From a bacterium (GTDB taxonomy: Bacteria > Auribacterota > Tritonobacteria > UBA1439): a stretch of DNA of 64,000 bases. How positions within the stretch are numbered: the stretch's first letter is position 1; each line of letters starts with the position of its first letter. Under the pieces are notes generated by a model. The model was given only the letters and a program-made list of their open reading frames with translations, searched no databases and was not told the origin of the DNA. This document shows positions 43,895 to 55,108 of the stretch, one piece after another. Location of the stretch: contig JAQUPF010000002.1 in assembly GCA_028716845.1 (NCBI GenBank), positions 124,001-188,000 of the forward strand, in the 5' to 3' direction. The translations under genes were made by a program, and so were the position numbers.

Positions 43895-45547
43895 ATGGAT
43901 CGGAATATGCTGCTCGCGATGCTCCTGTCGTTCGTGATCATCATGGTCTACATGCGGGTCATGATGCCGCCGCCGCCCGCGCCGACGGAGTCGGAGGTGA
44001 CGGCGGAGCGCGTGCATACCCCAAGGCCCGTTGAAGTGCCCAGTCCGGAGGAGAGGGAAAAGCCGGGCATGGCGGAGGTCCGGAAAAGGGCGCCGGAGGG
44101 CGAGTTATCCACAGCGGAAAACGGGGCCCTGCAGGTCATTTTCGGCGGGGAGGGAGGATCCGTCGCCCGTGGGACGCTCAGGCGGTCGGAAGTCATCAAG
44201 AAGGGCCCTGTAGAGATCATAAGTCCCCTCACGCCGGCGATACAGCCGCTCCTCGTCAGGATTCCCGGATTGCTGGAGAACGATGCTGAGATCGCCTACA
44301 GCCGTGTTTCCGGCGAAGATGGGATCGCTTATTCGGCCTCGAGTGGTGGCCTGGCGATAAAGAAGCGTTACACGATGCCGGAAGATGGGTATGTCGTTAT
44401 GTCGTCGGTCGAACTGGTGAACGAGACGGACGAAACGCTTCCCATAGAGGACGGCATTGAAGTGGAGGCCGGCGTGATATTCGCCCTCCTCCAGACCGAG
44501 AAGGAAGGCCACCTGGGTGTCGAAGTGGCGGGACCGAACGGGACGATTTCGAGGATCGCCTCGTCGAAGATCGGGGACGGGCGGCGCGAATACAAGCCGA
44601 TTCGATGGATCGCGGCGAGGAACCAGTTCTTCGCCGTCGTGCTGAAACCTGCGGGCGGCGCGGCCGGCTACAGCGCCTCCAGGGTGAAGAGCGACGAGGA
44701 CCTTCACGGCGTGCGGGCGGCCGTCCGGTTGCCAGGTTTCACGCTCGGGCCACGCGAAGGAAGGACGTTCCCGATCGACATCTACCTGGGCCCCAAGGAG
44801 TACAGCGCGCTTGCGGCCTTCGGGGCCGAGGGGGTCATGGACTTCGGATGGTTCGGCTTCCTCGGCAGGTGGATCCTGAGGGGGCTGAACATCCTATACG
44901 GAATATGCGGAAACTACGGCGTGGCGATCATCCTGCTCACCGTCCTCATACGGATCATCCTCTACCCGCTCAACCAGAAGAGCTTCAAGTCGATGAAGGA
45001 GATGCAGAAGATCCAGCCGCAGATCGCCGCCCTGCAGTCGAAATACAAGGACGACCCGAAGCGGAAGCAGCAGGAGATGATGCGCATCTACAAGGAACAC
45101 CACATCAACCCGATGGGTGGGTGCCTGCCGCTTCTCATCCAGATGCCGATCCTCATCGCCTTCTTCCGCGTCCTCCAGAACGCGATCGAGCTGTGGGGGG
45201 CGCCGTTCCTCCTCTGGATGAAGGACCTCTCGGAGCCGGACGCGCTCTTCTCCTTCCCGACGGGATCGACCGTCGTGCCGTTCATCGGGAGGGTTGAGAA
45301 CGGGCAGGGCTACATACTCCTGAACGTCCTCCCGATCATGCTCCTCCTCGTCTTCTACATCCAGCAGAAGATGTCCACCCCGGGGGCGCCGGCGACCCCG
45401 GAGCAGGCGCAGCAGCAGAAGATCATGGGGTACATGATGCCGATCATGTTCGGAGTGATCTTCTACAACATGCCGTCGGGCCTTAACCTCTACTTCGCGG
45501 CGAGCACGCTCCTTGGCATAGTACAACAGAAGTATATGATAGGATAA
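43895..45547 (+). CDS. yidC: Membrane protein insertase YidC
   Basis: A 550-residue insertase with the Gram-negative-type layout: an N-terminal membrane anchor (LLAMLLSFVIIMVYM), a large periplasmic domain of about 300 residues and a C-terminal 60KD_IMP core of five helices (for example YGVAIILLTVLIRIILYPL, with the conserved Arg in the groove, and GGCLPLLIQMPILIAFFRVL). It inserts and folds membrane proteins, alone or with Sec. A DnaA-box-like TTATCCACA lies inside the gene at 44105-44113, probably by chance. Confidence 0.96.
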   Translation: MDRNMLLAMLLSFVIIMVYMRVMMPPPPAPTESEVTAERVHTPRPVEVPSPEEREKPGMAEVRKRAPEGELSTAENGALQVIFGGEGGSVARGTLRRSEVIKKGPVEIISPLTPAIQPLLVRIPGLLENDAEIAYSRVSGEDGIAYSASSGGLAIKKRYTMPEDGYVVMSSVELVNETDETLPIEDGIEVEAGVIFALLQTEKEGHLGVEVAGPNGTISRIASSKIGDGRREYKPIRWIAARNQFFAVVLKPAGGAAGYSASRVKSDEDLHGVRAAVRLPGFTLGPREGRTFPIDIYLGPKEYSALAAFGAEGVMDFGWFGFLGRWILRGLNILYGICGNYGVAIILLTVLIRIILYPLNQKSFKSMKEMQKIQPQIAALQSKYKDDPKRKQQEMMRIYKEHHINPMGGCLPLLIQMPILIAFFRVLQNAIELWGAPFLLWMKDLSEPDALFSFPTGSTVVPFIGRVENGQGYILLNVLPIMLLLVFYIQQKMSTPGAPATPEQAQQQKIMGYMMPIMFGVIFYNMPSGLNLYFAASTLLGIVQQKYMIG

Positions 45548-45558
45548 TATAGTATAAC

Positions 45559-46068
45559 ATGGTGTATTATATGAATGAAAATGTCGCCGCAGAGCTAAGA
45601 ACAATCCTGGAGAGTATTCTCGCGCACATCGTGGATGACGCGACGATCGTCTGCGAGGCCGGAGAAGGAGTCATGCGCGCGGACATACGGACCGGGAAGC
45701 CGGAGGTCGTGATCGGAAGGGAAGGCCAGGTTCTCGAGGCGATCCAACTGCTCTCGCGGAGGATGCTTTCCAGAAAATTCAGCGGCGAGGAGCTTCCGTC
45801 GATCATTGTCGACACCGCAGGGCATATGGCGGAGCGGGAGGAAGAGCTCATACGGATGGCCGAGGATCTGGCTGACCGCGTCAATGTGACGGGTAGATCC
45901 GTCCTCCTCCCCCCCATGAACGCGTGGGAGAGAAAGGTCATCCACACGGTCATACGGGACATGGAGAATGTCGAGACTGAGAGCGAGGACGGGGATGACG
46001 GAAGGCAGGTCAGGATACGGCGGAAGCTTGCTGCGGAAGGGGGTGCCAGGGAGGACAGTACCTGCTGA
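45559..46068 (+). CDS. Jag/KhpB-like RNA-binding protein (KH-R3H)
   Basis: A 169-residue protein with a type II KH domain (GKPEVVIGREGQVLEAIQLL) followed by an R3H domain (MNAWERKVIHTVIRDMENVE, with the R-x3-H spacing relaxed). It lacks the N-terminal Jag domain of Firmicute homologues. Jag proteins bind mRNA and affect cell-envelope growth; the yidC-jag order is typical. ATG at 45559, or at 45571 four codons later. An intrinsic terminator follows. Confidence 0.9.
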   Translation: MVYYMNENVAAELRTILESILAHIVDDATIVCEAGEGVMRADIRTGKPEVVIGREGQVLEAIQLLSRRMLSRKFSGEELPSIIVDTAGHMAEREEELIRMAEDLADRVNVTGRSVLLPPMNAWERKVIHTVIRDMENVETESEDGDDGRQVRIRRKLAAEGGAREDSTC

Positions 46069-46099
46069 GCCGGCCCGGACAGGACATGCGATCGGCGAG

Positions 46100-46123
46100 A
46101 GGCACCGGAAAGGTGCCTTTTTT
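46100..46123 (+). terminator. Intrinsic terminator after jag
   Basis: Stem AGGCACC / GGTGCCT with a GGAAA loop, followed by a run of six T. It lies 31 bases after the jag stop and should end the rpmH-yidC-jag transcript. Confidence 0.88.
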
Positions 46124-46167
46124 ATTGGGTTTCATGAGGAACGGGAGATGAGATTGATGAAGATCTT

Positions 46168-47158
46168 TCAGGGTATCTTTCGAGGCATGGTTTCGACATG
46201 GGACGGCTGAAGCCGGAGACCCCGCCCCGCATACGGAAGAAAGGCGTGAATTGGGGTGAAATGAAGAGGCATGACGGCGACGTTCCGCCGACACCATTTT
46301 CGTACAGGACGGGCGCAATCGTTCGCGGTCAACTCCCCTGCCACATCACCCGCACGGAGGAGAGGAAGAGGAAGGTGGCGCTCGAAAACACAGCGAAATC
46401 GGCGTTCTACGGCTGAAGGATCAAGGGGGCATGCGTCCGCCACCGCCCTTCGATAGAGGACTAGTCCATGAATTTTCCGGAGAGGGCCGGGCACCAGGTC
46501 TTCATCGAGCCGGACGGGCGGGATGTGGATATTCTTCATTTGAACGGCGTCGCGACCAGCCTCCCCACCGACATCCAGGCGGAGAAGGTCGGATCCATCA
46601 AGGGCCTCGAGCGTGCGATAATCGCCCTTCCCCGAGGCTCTGCCATCGAATGCAATTAAGCGAAAATGACGCAGCTCCACCCGATGCTCGAGACGAAGAT
46701 CGTGGAAAACATGGATCTCTCCGGTAAGATGAACGGGACATGCGGGTACGAGGAGGCAGCGGCGCAGCGTATCATCGAGGGGATCAACGCCGGCCTGAGA
46801 ATCAATCGCGATGAACCATTCGCGCTGGATCGGTCGGAGGCGTACATCGGCGTCATTATCGATGACCTCGAGATAGATGGAACTGCGGAGCCATACAGGA
46901 TATTCACTCGAAAGGGGGAACACAGCCTCCACATCAGGCACAATAACGCCGATTCCAGACTCGTGCATGACGGGTATGCATTCCGCCGAGGATCGATTAC
47001 TCGACGATGACGACGCTGAAAAAGAGGCATGGGAAAAGTCAGGAAGGATAAAGCCTCTCTCGCTCGGGCAGGCATCCAGAATACATGGAATCAACCCTTC
47101 GGACGTAAAGATCTTCCGGATACTCCTCTCGCGCCGGGCGGGGAGCAGTCAGTCCTGA
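46168..47158 (+). pseudogene. mnmG: Decayed mnmG (gidA) remnant
   Basis: Read in one frame, the sequence follows tRNA uridine-5-carboxymethylaminomethyl enzyme MnmG from about its middle: GFDMGRLKPETPPRI, then HRPSIED, HQVFIEPDGRD, TQLHPMLETKIVENM, NGTCGYEEAAAQRIIEGINA and LDRSEAYIGVIIDDLE. In-frame stops interrupt it at 46414 (TGA), 46456 (TAG) and 46657 (TAA). After about 46980 a frameshift leads to the last block SLGQASRIHGINPSDVKIFR, so most of the C-terminal region is deleted too. The N-terminal FAD-binding part of about 200 residues is absent. The place, between jag and parA, is where mnmG is often found near bacterial origins, so this is probably the former gene. Confidence 0.92.
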
Positions 47159-47166
47159 CCATCCGA

Positions 47167-47220
47167 CGTTCCACGTGGAACATCTCCGACGCCCGGTGCG
47201 TGGATGTTCCACGTGGAACA
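47167..47220. promoter_or_regulatory. Two parS centromere sites
   Basis: CGTTCCACGTGGAACA at 47167-47182 and the perfect palindrome TGTTCCACGTGGAACA at 47205-47220 match the parS consensus NGTTNCACGTGNAACN to which ParB binds. They lie about 300 bases upstream of parA, near the origin, as expected for chromosome segregation. Confidence 0.9.
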
Positions 47221-47479
47221 TCCATGTGGAAAAGAATTTTGAAGATCCGCGCAGCATCTTCATTTCGACATTCAGCTCTCGGCTTTTAGACGTAGCTGCA
47301 TCTGCGCGTGTCCGCGTCGATCAGGAGCAAAGCAACATCGTCCGCGTCGAATTTAGCGCGGTACGAGATGCGCAATAAGAACGACGCACTTCCGCTCCAC
47401 AATCCTTGAATATCAGCCAAAACCACGTGAAGATCCTTGGTGCTGAGTTCCGGAGGGTACCGAAGGAGAAAATTTGTTG

Positions 47480-47507
47480 TTGACATACTGATGCTGTGAT
47501 GTATAAT
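47480..47507 (+). promoter_or_regulatory. Promoter of parAB
   Basis: TTGACA (47480-47485), 16-base spacer, TATAAT (47502-47507). The ATG of parA follows 13 bases after the -10 box, so the transcript would be nearly leaderless; no ribosome-binding site is visible before the ATG. Confidence 0.7.
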
Positions 47508-47520
47508 TGGTCTAAAGATT

Positions 47521-48342
47521 ATGGGAAAGATAATCGCGGTCGCGAATCAGAAGGGCGGCGTCGGGAAGACGACCACGGCGATCAACATCTCCGCCTGCGT
47601 CGCGGCGAAGGGGAAGGAAGTCCTCCTCGTCGACATGGATCCGCAGAGCAACGCGACGAGCGGCCTCGGCATCGACAGGGCGACCGTACAGTCGAGCGTC
47701 TATGAGTTCATGCTCGGCGACGTCGCCGCTGATACAGTCATCCGGGAACTGCCATGGCGCGGCCTCCGGATGGTTCCCTCCACGCGCGGCCTGACGGGGG
47801 CCGAGGTCGAGCTCGTGGGGATGGAGCGCCGGGAATATTTTCTATCCAATTGCCTCGCAAGGTGTAAGGGAATGTTCGACTTTATCTTCATCGACTGCCC
47901 GCCGTCCCTCGGACTCCTCACGGTCAACGGTCTCACCGCGGCGGACTCGGTCCTCATGCCGATCCAGTGCGAATACTATGCCCTCGAGGGACTCGGCCAG
48001 CTCCTCGAGACCTACAATCTCGTCCGGCAGCGGCTGAATCCGATGCTCTCGATCGAGGGGATTCTCCTGACGATGGCCGACCTCAGGACCAATCTTTCCG
48101 AACAGGTCGAGAACGAGGTCCGGAGCCACTTCGGATCGCTCGTCTTCAGGACGGTGATACCGAGGAGCGTGAAGCTCAGCGAGGCGCCGGGCTTCGGGAA
48201 GCCGATCATCGACTACGAGCCGTCATCGGCGGGAGCGAGGAGCTACACGGCGCTCGCCGACGAGTTTCTCGAGCGGAACGGCGCGGCCGCCGCGCCGGTC
48301 CCGGGGGATGGAGAGCGGGCGGAGGGAGGAACGTCATCATGA
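47521..48342 (+). CDS. parA: Chromosome partitioning ATPase ParA (Soj)
   Basis: A 273-residue deviant Walker ATPase. Walker A' AVANQKGGVGKTTTAIN, Walker A'-2 DMDPQSNATSGLG and Walker B FIFIDCPPSLG. It forms nucleoid-bound gradients that move ParB-parS complexes. Its stop overlaps parB's ATG. The promoter and parS sites lie directly upstream. Confidence 0.96.
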   Translation: MGKIIAVANQKGGVGKTTTAINISACVAAKGKEVLLVDMDPQSNATSGLGIDRATVQSSVYEFMLGDVAADTVIRELPWRGLRMVPSTRGLTGAEVELVGMERREYFLSNCLARCKGMFDFIFIDCPPSLGLLTVNGLTAADSVLMPIQCEYYALEGLGQLLETYNLVRQRLNPMLSIEGILLTMADLRTNLSEQVENEVRSHFGSLVFRTVIPRSVKLSEAPGFGKPIIDYEPSSAGARSYTALADEFLERNGAAAAPVPGDGERAEGGTSS

Positions 48343-49190
48343 AGAAGGCGCTCGGGCGGGGGCTCTCGGCGCTGATCCCCGAGACGATCAGCGTCAGGGA
48401 GCGGGAGGTCATCGAGCTCGAGGTGGGGAGGATCCGCCAGGGAGGCTTCCAGCCGAGGATCGACTTCGGCGAGGAGAAGCAGAAGGAGCTCATCGACTCG
48501 ATCCGGGAGAAGGGGGTGATCCAGCCGATCATCGTGCGGGCGGTCGACGGCGAGTTCGAGCTGATCGCGGGCGAACGGCGGCTGCGGGCGGCCAAGGCGA
48601 TCGGCCTGGGGAGCGTCCCCGCCATCGTGAAGAACGTCGACGACGAGCAGGCGCTCGAGCTCGCGATCGTCGAGAACGTCCAGCGCGAGGACCTGAATCC
48701 GATCGAGGAGTCGAAGGCGTATCTCCGGCTGGCCGAGGCGTTCGAGCTCAGCCACGACGACATCGCGCGGAAGGTGGGGAAGAGCAGGGTGACGGTGACG
48801 AACGCACTCCGGCTCCTCCGGCTGCCGCCGGATATCCAGGAAGACGTGGCGGCCGGCCGGCTCAGCGCGGGGCACGCGAAGGTCCTCCTCATGCTCGAGA
48901 GCGCGGGCGTTCAACGGCGGCTCCGGGACCTCGTCGTGTCGAGGGGGATGTCGGTCAGGGACGTGGAGCGGTACGTCGAGCGGATCAAGACGCCGCCCGC
49001 CCACCGGAAGCGTGCGGCGCTCCACAAGTCGCCCGACCTCCTCCGGATCGAGGAGGGGCTCCGCGGCCGCCTCGGGACGCAGGTCAGGATCCTCCCCGGG
49101 AAGCGGAAGGGAATCATAGAGATCGAGTACTATTCACATGACGACCTCGAGCGGATCATCGAGGCCATCCTCCCGGACATCGGGAGCTGA
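48339..49190 (+). CDS. parB: Chromosome partitioning protein ParB (Spo0J)
   Basis: A 283-residue CTP-binding centromere protein. N-terminal KALGRGLSALIPE (ParA-interacting start), box I with IVRAVDGEFELIAGERRLRAA, box II ELAIVENVQREDLNPIEESK, a central HTH (ISH-type region FELSHDDIARKVGKSRVTVT) and a C-terminal dimerisation region. Start ATG at 48339 overlaps the parA stop (ATGA). Longer frames upstream are shadows of parA. Confidence 0.96.
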   Translation: MKKALGRGLSALIPETISVREREVIELEVGRIRQGGFQPRIDFGEEKQKELIDSIREKGVIQPIIVRAVDGEFELIAGERRLRAAKAIGLGSVPAIVKNVDDEQALELAIVENVQREDLNPIEESKAYLRLAEAFELSHDDIARKVGKSRVTVTNALRLLRLPPDIQEDVAAGRLSAGHAKVLLMLESAGVQRRLRDLVVSRGMSVRDVERYVERIKTPPAHRKRAALHKSPDLLRIEEGLRGRLGTQVRILPGKRKGIIEIEYYSHDDLERIIEAILPDIGS

Positions 49191-50058
49191 GGCGAGGGAC
49201 CGGGGCGTCCTCTCGATCGTCGCCACGCCGATCGGGAACCTCGAGGATATAACCGTCAGGGCGCTGAAGGTCCTCCGCGGGGCGGACGTCGTCGCCTGCG
49301 AGGACACCCGGAGAACGCGCATCCTACTCCAGCGGTACAAGATACGGAAGCCGCTCATCAGCTACTTCGGGGCGGCGGAGAAGGGAAAGGCGCGCGGGCT
49401 GATGGAGCGGCTCCGGGCCGGGCAGGCCGTCGCGCTCGTCTCGGACGCAGGAGTGCCGGGGATATCCGACCCCGGCTGGCTCGTCGTCCGGCAGGCGGTC
49501 CTCGAGGGAATCAGCGTCGTCCCCGTTCCCGGACCCTCGGCCGCGCTCGCCGCGCTCGCCGCGTGCGGGATCGGGGCCGGGCGGTTCGTCTTCGAGGGGT
49601 TCCTGCCGAGGAAGGGGATCGAGCGGAGCCGGCGGCTCCTGGCGATCGCCTCGGAGACGCGGGCGATCGTCATCTACGAATCGGCCGCGCGGATCGAGCG
49701 GACGCTCCGCGACCTGCGGGACGCGGCGGGGGAGCGGGAGGCGGTCATCGCCAGGGAGCTCACGAAGCTCCACGAGGAGTTCATCCGGGGGACGCCGACG
49801 GAGCTGCTCGAGCGGCTCCGGGAGCGGCCGCCGCGCGGGGAGATCGTCCTGGTCGTGGCGGGGGCGGAGGCGGCCGTTGACTGGGCGGCCGTGGATATCC
49901 CCTCCTACGTGGCTGAGGTCGGCCGGCGGATGGGGATCGACCGGAAGAGCGCGCTCCGGCTCGTGGCGGAACTCAGCGGCATCCCGCGGAGCGCCCTCTA
50001 CCGGGCGACACTCCGCGCGCGGGAGGAGGATCAGCGCTCGCCCCAGAGCCGCGTGTAG
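49138..50058 (+). CDS. rsmI: 16S rRNA 2'-O-methyltransferase RsmI
   Basis: A 306-residue SAM-dependent enzyme that methylates C1402 of 16S rRNA. Signatures: IVATPIGNLEDITVRAL, ACEDTRRTRILL, LVSDAGVPGISDPG and PVPGPSAALAAL. The only available ATG lies at 49138, 52 bases inside parB; no other start codon exists before the conserved ATPIGN block, so the overlap is real unless a non-standard start is used. Its 3' end overlaps the convergent YacP-like gene by 28 bases. Confidence 0.92.
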   Translation: MTTSSGSSRPSSRTSGAEARDRGVLSIVATPIGNLEDITVRALKVLRGADVVACEDTRRTRILLQRYKIRKPLISYFGAAEKGKARGLMERLRAGQAVALVSDAGVPGISDPGWLVVRQAVLEGISVVPVPGPSAALAALAACGIGAGRFVFEGFLPRKGIERSRRLLAIASETRAIVIYESAARIERTLRDLRDAAGEREAVIARELTKLHEEFIRGTPTELLERLRERPPRGEIVLVVAGAEAAVDWAAVDIPSYVAEVGRRMGIDRKSALRLVAELSGIPRSALYRATLRAREEDQRSPQSRV

Positions 50059-50477
50059 CGCTCGATCTCGTCCGGGCTGTCGGCCGAAGGCTTCTCCTCG
50101 GGGGCGGGCGCCTCGGCGCGGAGGCCCTTCCAGGAGGAGAGGAACTCGCGGGAGCCGCGCCGGCGGGCGCCGAGCGCGCGCGCCCGGTCGCCGACGGCGC
50201 GGTCGTCCGTGATGACGACCATCGAGGCCCTCCGGGCCGCCCCCGCGACATGGCGGACGATTGCGTCGTCGGCGGAGGAGGCGTAGACGACCTTCACGTT
50301 CCCGGGCGGCCGCTCGACGCCGCCGCCCTCCCTGCTGTCGAAGAAGACGGTGACGCGGATCTCCTTCCGTGCGTAGTAGGAGCGGAGGGAACGGACGAGG
50401 GCGCCGCGCTCGTTCCGGCCCGCGCCGCCGAACGCCTTGTAGGCGAGGTTGCATCCGTCGATGACGAGTTCTTCCAC
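50031..50477 (-). CDS. YacP-like NYN domain protein
   Basis: A 148-residue protein of the NYN/PIN-like nuclease superfamily. Acidic residues at the expected places: VEELVIDGCNLAYKAFG, VTVFFDSREGGG and VYASSADDAIVRH with VITDDRAVGDRA. Homologues (YacP/Rae1) cleave mRNA at the ribosome in Bacillus. Translation begins at a GTG with GAGGCG before it. It faces rsmI tail to tail. Confidence 0.82.
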   Translation of the reverse strand: MEELVIDGCNLAYKAFGGAGRNERGALVRSLRSYYARKEIRVTVFFDSREGGGVERPPGNVKVVYASSADDAIVRHVAGAARRASMVVITDDRAVGDRARALGARRRGSREFLSSWKGLRAEAPAPEEKPSADSPDEIERYTRLWGER

Positions 50478-50551
50478 TGATCGCCTCTTGACGGTATAGT
50501 ATAGCCCACGGGGGAGGACGCGGGAAGCGCCCGCGGAACGGAGGACGGGCC

Positions 50552-50914
50552 ATGGCACTTCAGGTCGCGGTGGAGGAGCGGGGAGAGGGCGCCTTCGTCG
50601 TCGCGCCGCGCGGGTCGGTCGACTCCACGACCTACACCGTGCTCGACGAGCGGATCGGCCGGGTGACCGCCTCCGGCCCCCGGATGGTGATCCTCGACAT
50701 GCGGGACGTCGACTACATCAGCAGCGCGGGGGTGGGGGTCATCTTCAAGGCGAGGAAGGCGGTCGCGGACGCCGGGGGGACGCTCTACATGGCGCACCTC
50801 CGGCCGAACGTGGCGAAGGTCTTCCGGATCATCAGCGCCCTCCCCGACGAGCAGGTGTTCGAGAGCATCGAGGAGCTCGACCGCTATCTCGACCGGATCC
50901 AGCGGAACCCGTAG
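50552..50914 (+). CDS. STAS-domain anti-sigma factor antagonist
   Basis: A 120-residue SpoIIAA/RsbV-like protein. The phosphorylatable Ser lies in YISSAGVGVIFKARK and the fold begins with APRGSVDSTTY. In partner switching the unphosphorylated form frees a target by binding the kinase encoded at 52862, and the phosphatase at 50935 reactivates it. The three genes are closely linked (20-base gap, then 8-base overlap). Confidence 0.9.
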   Translation: MALQVAVEERGEGAFVVAPRGSVDSTTYTVLDERIGRVTASGPRMVILDMRDVDYISSAGVGVIFKARKAVADAGGTLYMAHLRPNVAKVFRIISALPDEQVFESIEELDRYLDRIQRNP

Positions 50915-50934
50915 CGGGAGCCGGCAGGACCTCC

Positions 50935-52861
50935 ATGCGCGCCACGCGGGGCATCGCCTTCAGGCTCGCCGTCGCCATTCTCGTCCCGGCCGGCCTCATC
51001 TTCGCGGCCGCCTTCGGCTACAACTATTTCGTCTCGCGGCGGATCCTCCTCGCGAACATCGAGGAGAACGCCCGCAACGTGACGGCGGTCACCGTCGGCA
51101 GGATCGACTCGGTGCTGCGCGCCGTCGAGAAGGTCCCGCAGAACATCGCCTACGCGCTCGAGGACGCCGCCTACAGCCGGAACGCCGTCGCGAGCCTCCT
51201 CCGGACGGTCGTCGAGAACAACCCGGAGATCTACGGGGCGACGATCGCCTTCGAGCCGGGAGAGCGGTACGGCGACGGCTTCGCGCCCTACTTCTACAAG
51301 AGCGACGACCGGATCCTCTCCAGCGACCTCGCCGACGACTCGTACCGCTACTTCGGGTGGGATTGGTACCGGGTGCCGAAGGAGCTCGGGAGGGCGGTCT
51401 GGAGCGAGCCGTACGACGACCGGGGCGGGGGGAACGTGATCATGTCCACCTACTCCGTCCCGTTCCACGCGCGGGAGGGGGACGCGCGGCGCTTCGCGGG
51501 GATCGTCACCGCCGACGTCTACCTCTCGTGGCTCCAGGAGATCGTGGCGTCCATCCGGATCGCGCGGACCGGCTACGGATTCCTCGTCTCCAGAAACGGG
51601 ACGTTCGTCACCCATCCCCGCCGCGGGCAGATCATGAACGAGACGATCTTCAGCGTCGCCGCCGCGTCGGGCGACCCGCGGCTGCGGGCGATCGCCGACG
51701 AGATGGTGCGGGGGGGCGCCGGCTTCGCCCCCTCCCGGAGCATCGTCACGGGGAGGGAGTGCTGGATCGCCTACGCGCCGGTGCCCTCGGCGGGCTGGTC
51801 CCTCGGCGTCATCTTCCCGCGCGACGAGCTCCTGGCGGACGTGTCGCGACTCAACCGGACGGTCGCCTCCATCGGCGCGGCCGGGATCGCCTTCCTCTTC
51901 GCGGTCGTCGTCCTGATCGCGCGCACGATCACGAAACCGCTCCGAACGCTCTCGCGGGCGACGCGCAACATCGGGCGGGGCGACCTCGATTTCGAGCTGC
52001 CGGCGATCGGGCCCCGGGACGAGGTCGGCCGCCTCGCCGGCTCGTTCGCCTACATGCGTGATTCGCTCAGGCGCCACATCGCCGAGCTCACGGCGGCCAC
52101 CGCCGCCCGGGAGCGGATGGAGAGCGAGCTCGCCATCGCCCACCGGATCCAGATGGGCATCGTGCCGAAGACCTTCCCCGCCTTCCCCGCCAGGCGGGAG
52201 TTCGACCTGCACGCCGTTCTCGAGCCGGCCCGCGAGGTGGGGGGGGACCTGTACGATTTCTTCCTCGTCGGCGACGACCGGCTCTGGCTCACGATCGGCG
52301 ACGTGTCCGGGAAGGGGGTGCCGGCGGCCCTCTTCATGGCGCTCGTCAAGACGCTCGTCAAGGCGGCCGCCCGCGGCGGCGCCTCCCCCGCGGCGGCGCT
52401 GGAGGCGGTCAACGGGGAGATGGCGGCCGACAACGACGAGTGCATGTTCGTGAGCGTCTGGTGCGGCGCGCTCGAGACGGCGACCGGCGAGCTCCGCTGG
52501 TCGAGCGCGGGCCACAACCCGCCGGTCCTCGCGCGGGCGGGCGGCGAGGTCTCGTTCCTTGCGGAGGGCGGCGGCCCCGTCCTGGGCGTCGTGCCCGGCG
52601 CCCGTTACGCCGCGGCGTCGTTCCGTCTCCGGCGGGGCGACACGCTCTGCCTCTACACGGACGGCGTGACGGAGGCGTTCAACGGGCGCGGGGAGCAGTT
52701 CTCGGAGGAGCGGCTCGCCCGGGCGGTCGCCGCGCGCCGGGTCGGCAGTGCCCGGGAGGTCGTCCGCGGCATCCTCGAGGACGTCCGGTCCTTCGCGGGG
52801 CGGGCGCCGCAGTCCGACGACATCACCGTCGTGGCGCTGCGATACGAGGGAGCGGGCGGAG

Positions 52862-52869
<8 letters not shown>
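50935..52869 (+). CDS. Membrane SpoIIE-type PP2C phosphatase with dCache sensor
   Basis: A 644-residue protein. One membrane helix at residues 10-30, a periplasmic double-Cache-like region (NVTAVTVGRIDSVLR, AVWSEPYDDRGGGNVIMSTY, ARTGYGFLVSRNGTFVTHP), a second helix (AAGIAFLFAVVVLIARTI) and a HAMP domain (TKPLRTLSRATRNIGRGDL), then the phosphatase with metal-binding EVGGDLYDFF, IGDVSGKGVPAAL, SSAGHNPPV, LYTDGVTEAF and DDITVVAL. It probably dephosphorylates the STAS protein upstream in response to an external ligand. Confidence 0.92.
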
Positions 52870-55072
<2,203 letters not shown>

Positions 55073-55108
55073 GTTCCTCGCCCCTCCGGGCGCGCCGTGC
55101 ATGATCCC

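Noticed and set aside
44105..44113. DnaA box inside yidC as part of the origin
   Set aside because: Single copy within a coding region, 1.3 kb from the boxes between dnaA and rpmH; likely chance.
46877..47158. Separate 93-residue gene at the end of the mnmG remnant
   Set aside because: Its C-terminus matches the last conserved block of MnmG, so it is the frameshifted tail of the pseudogene, not a gene.
47175..47378. 67-residue frame overlapping the parS sites
   Set aside because: It starts inside one parS site and crosses the other; parS palindromes explain its opening and there is no ribosome-binding site.
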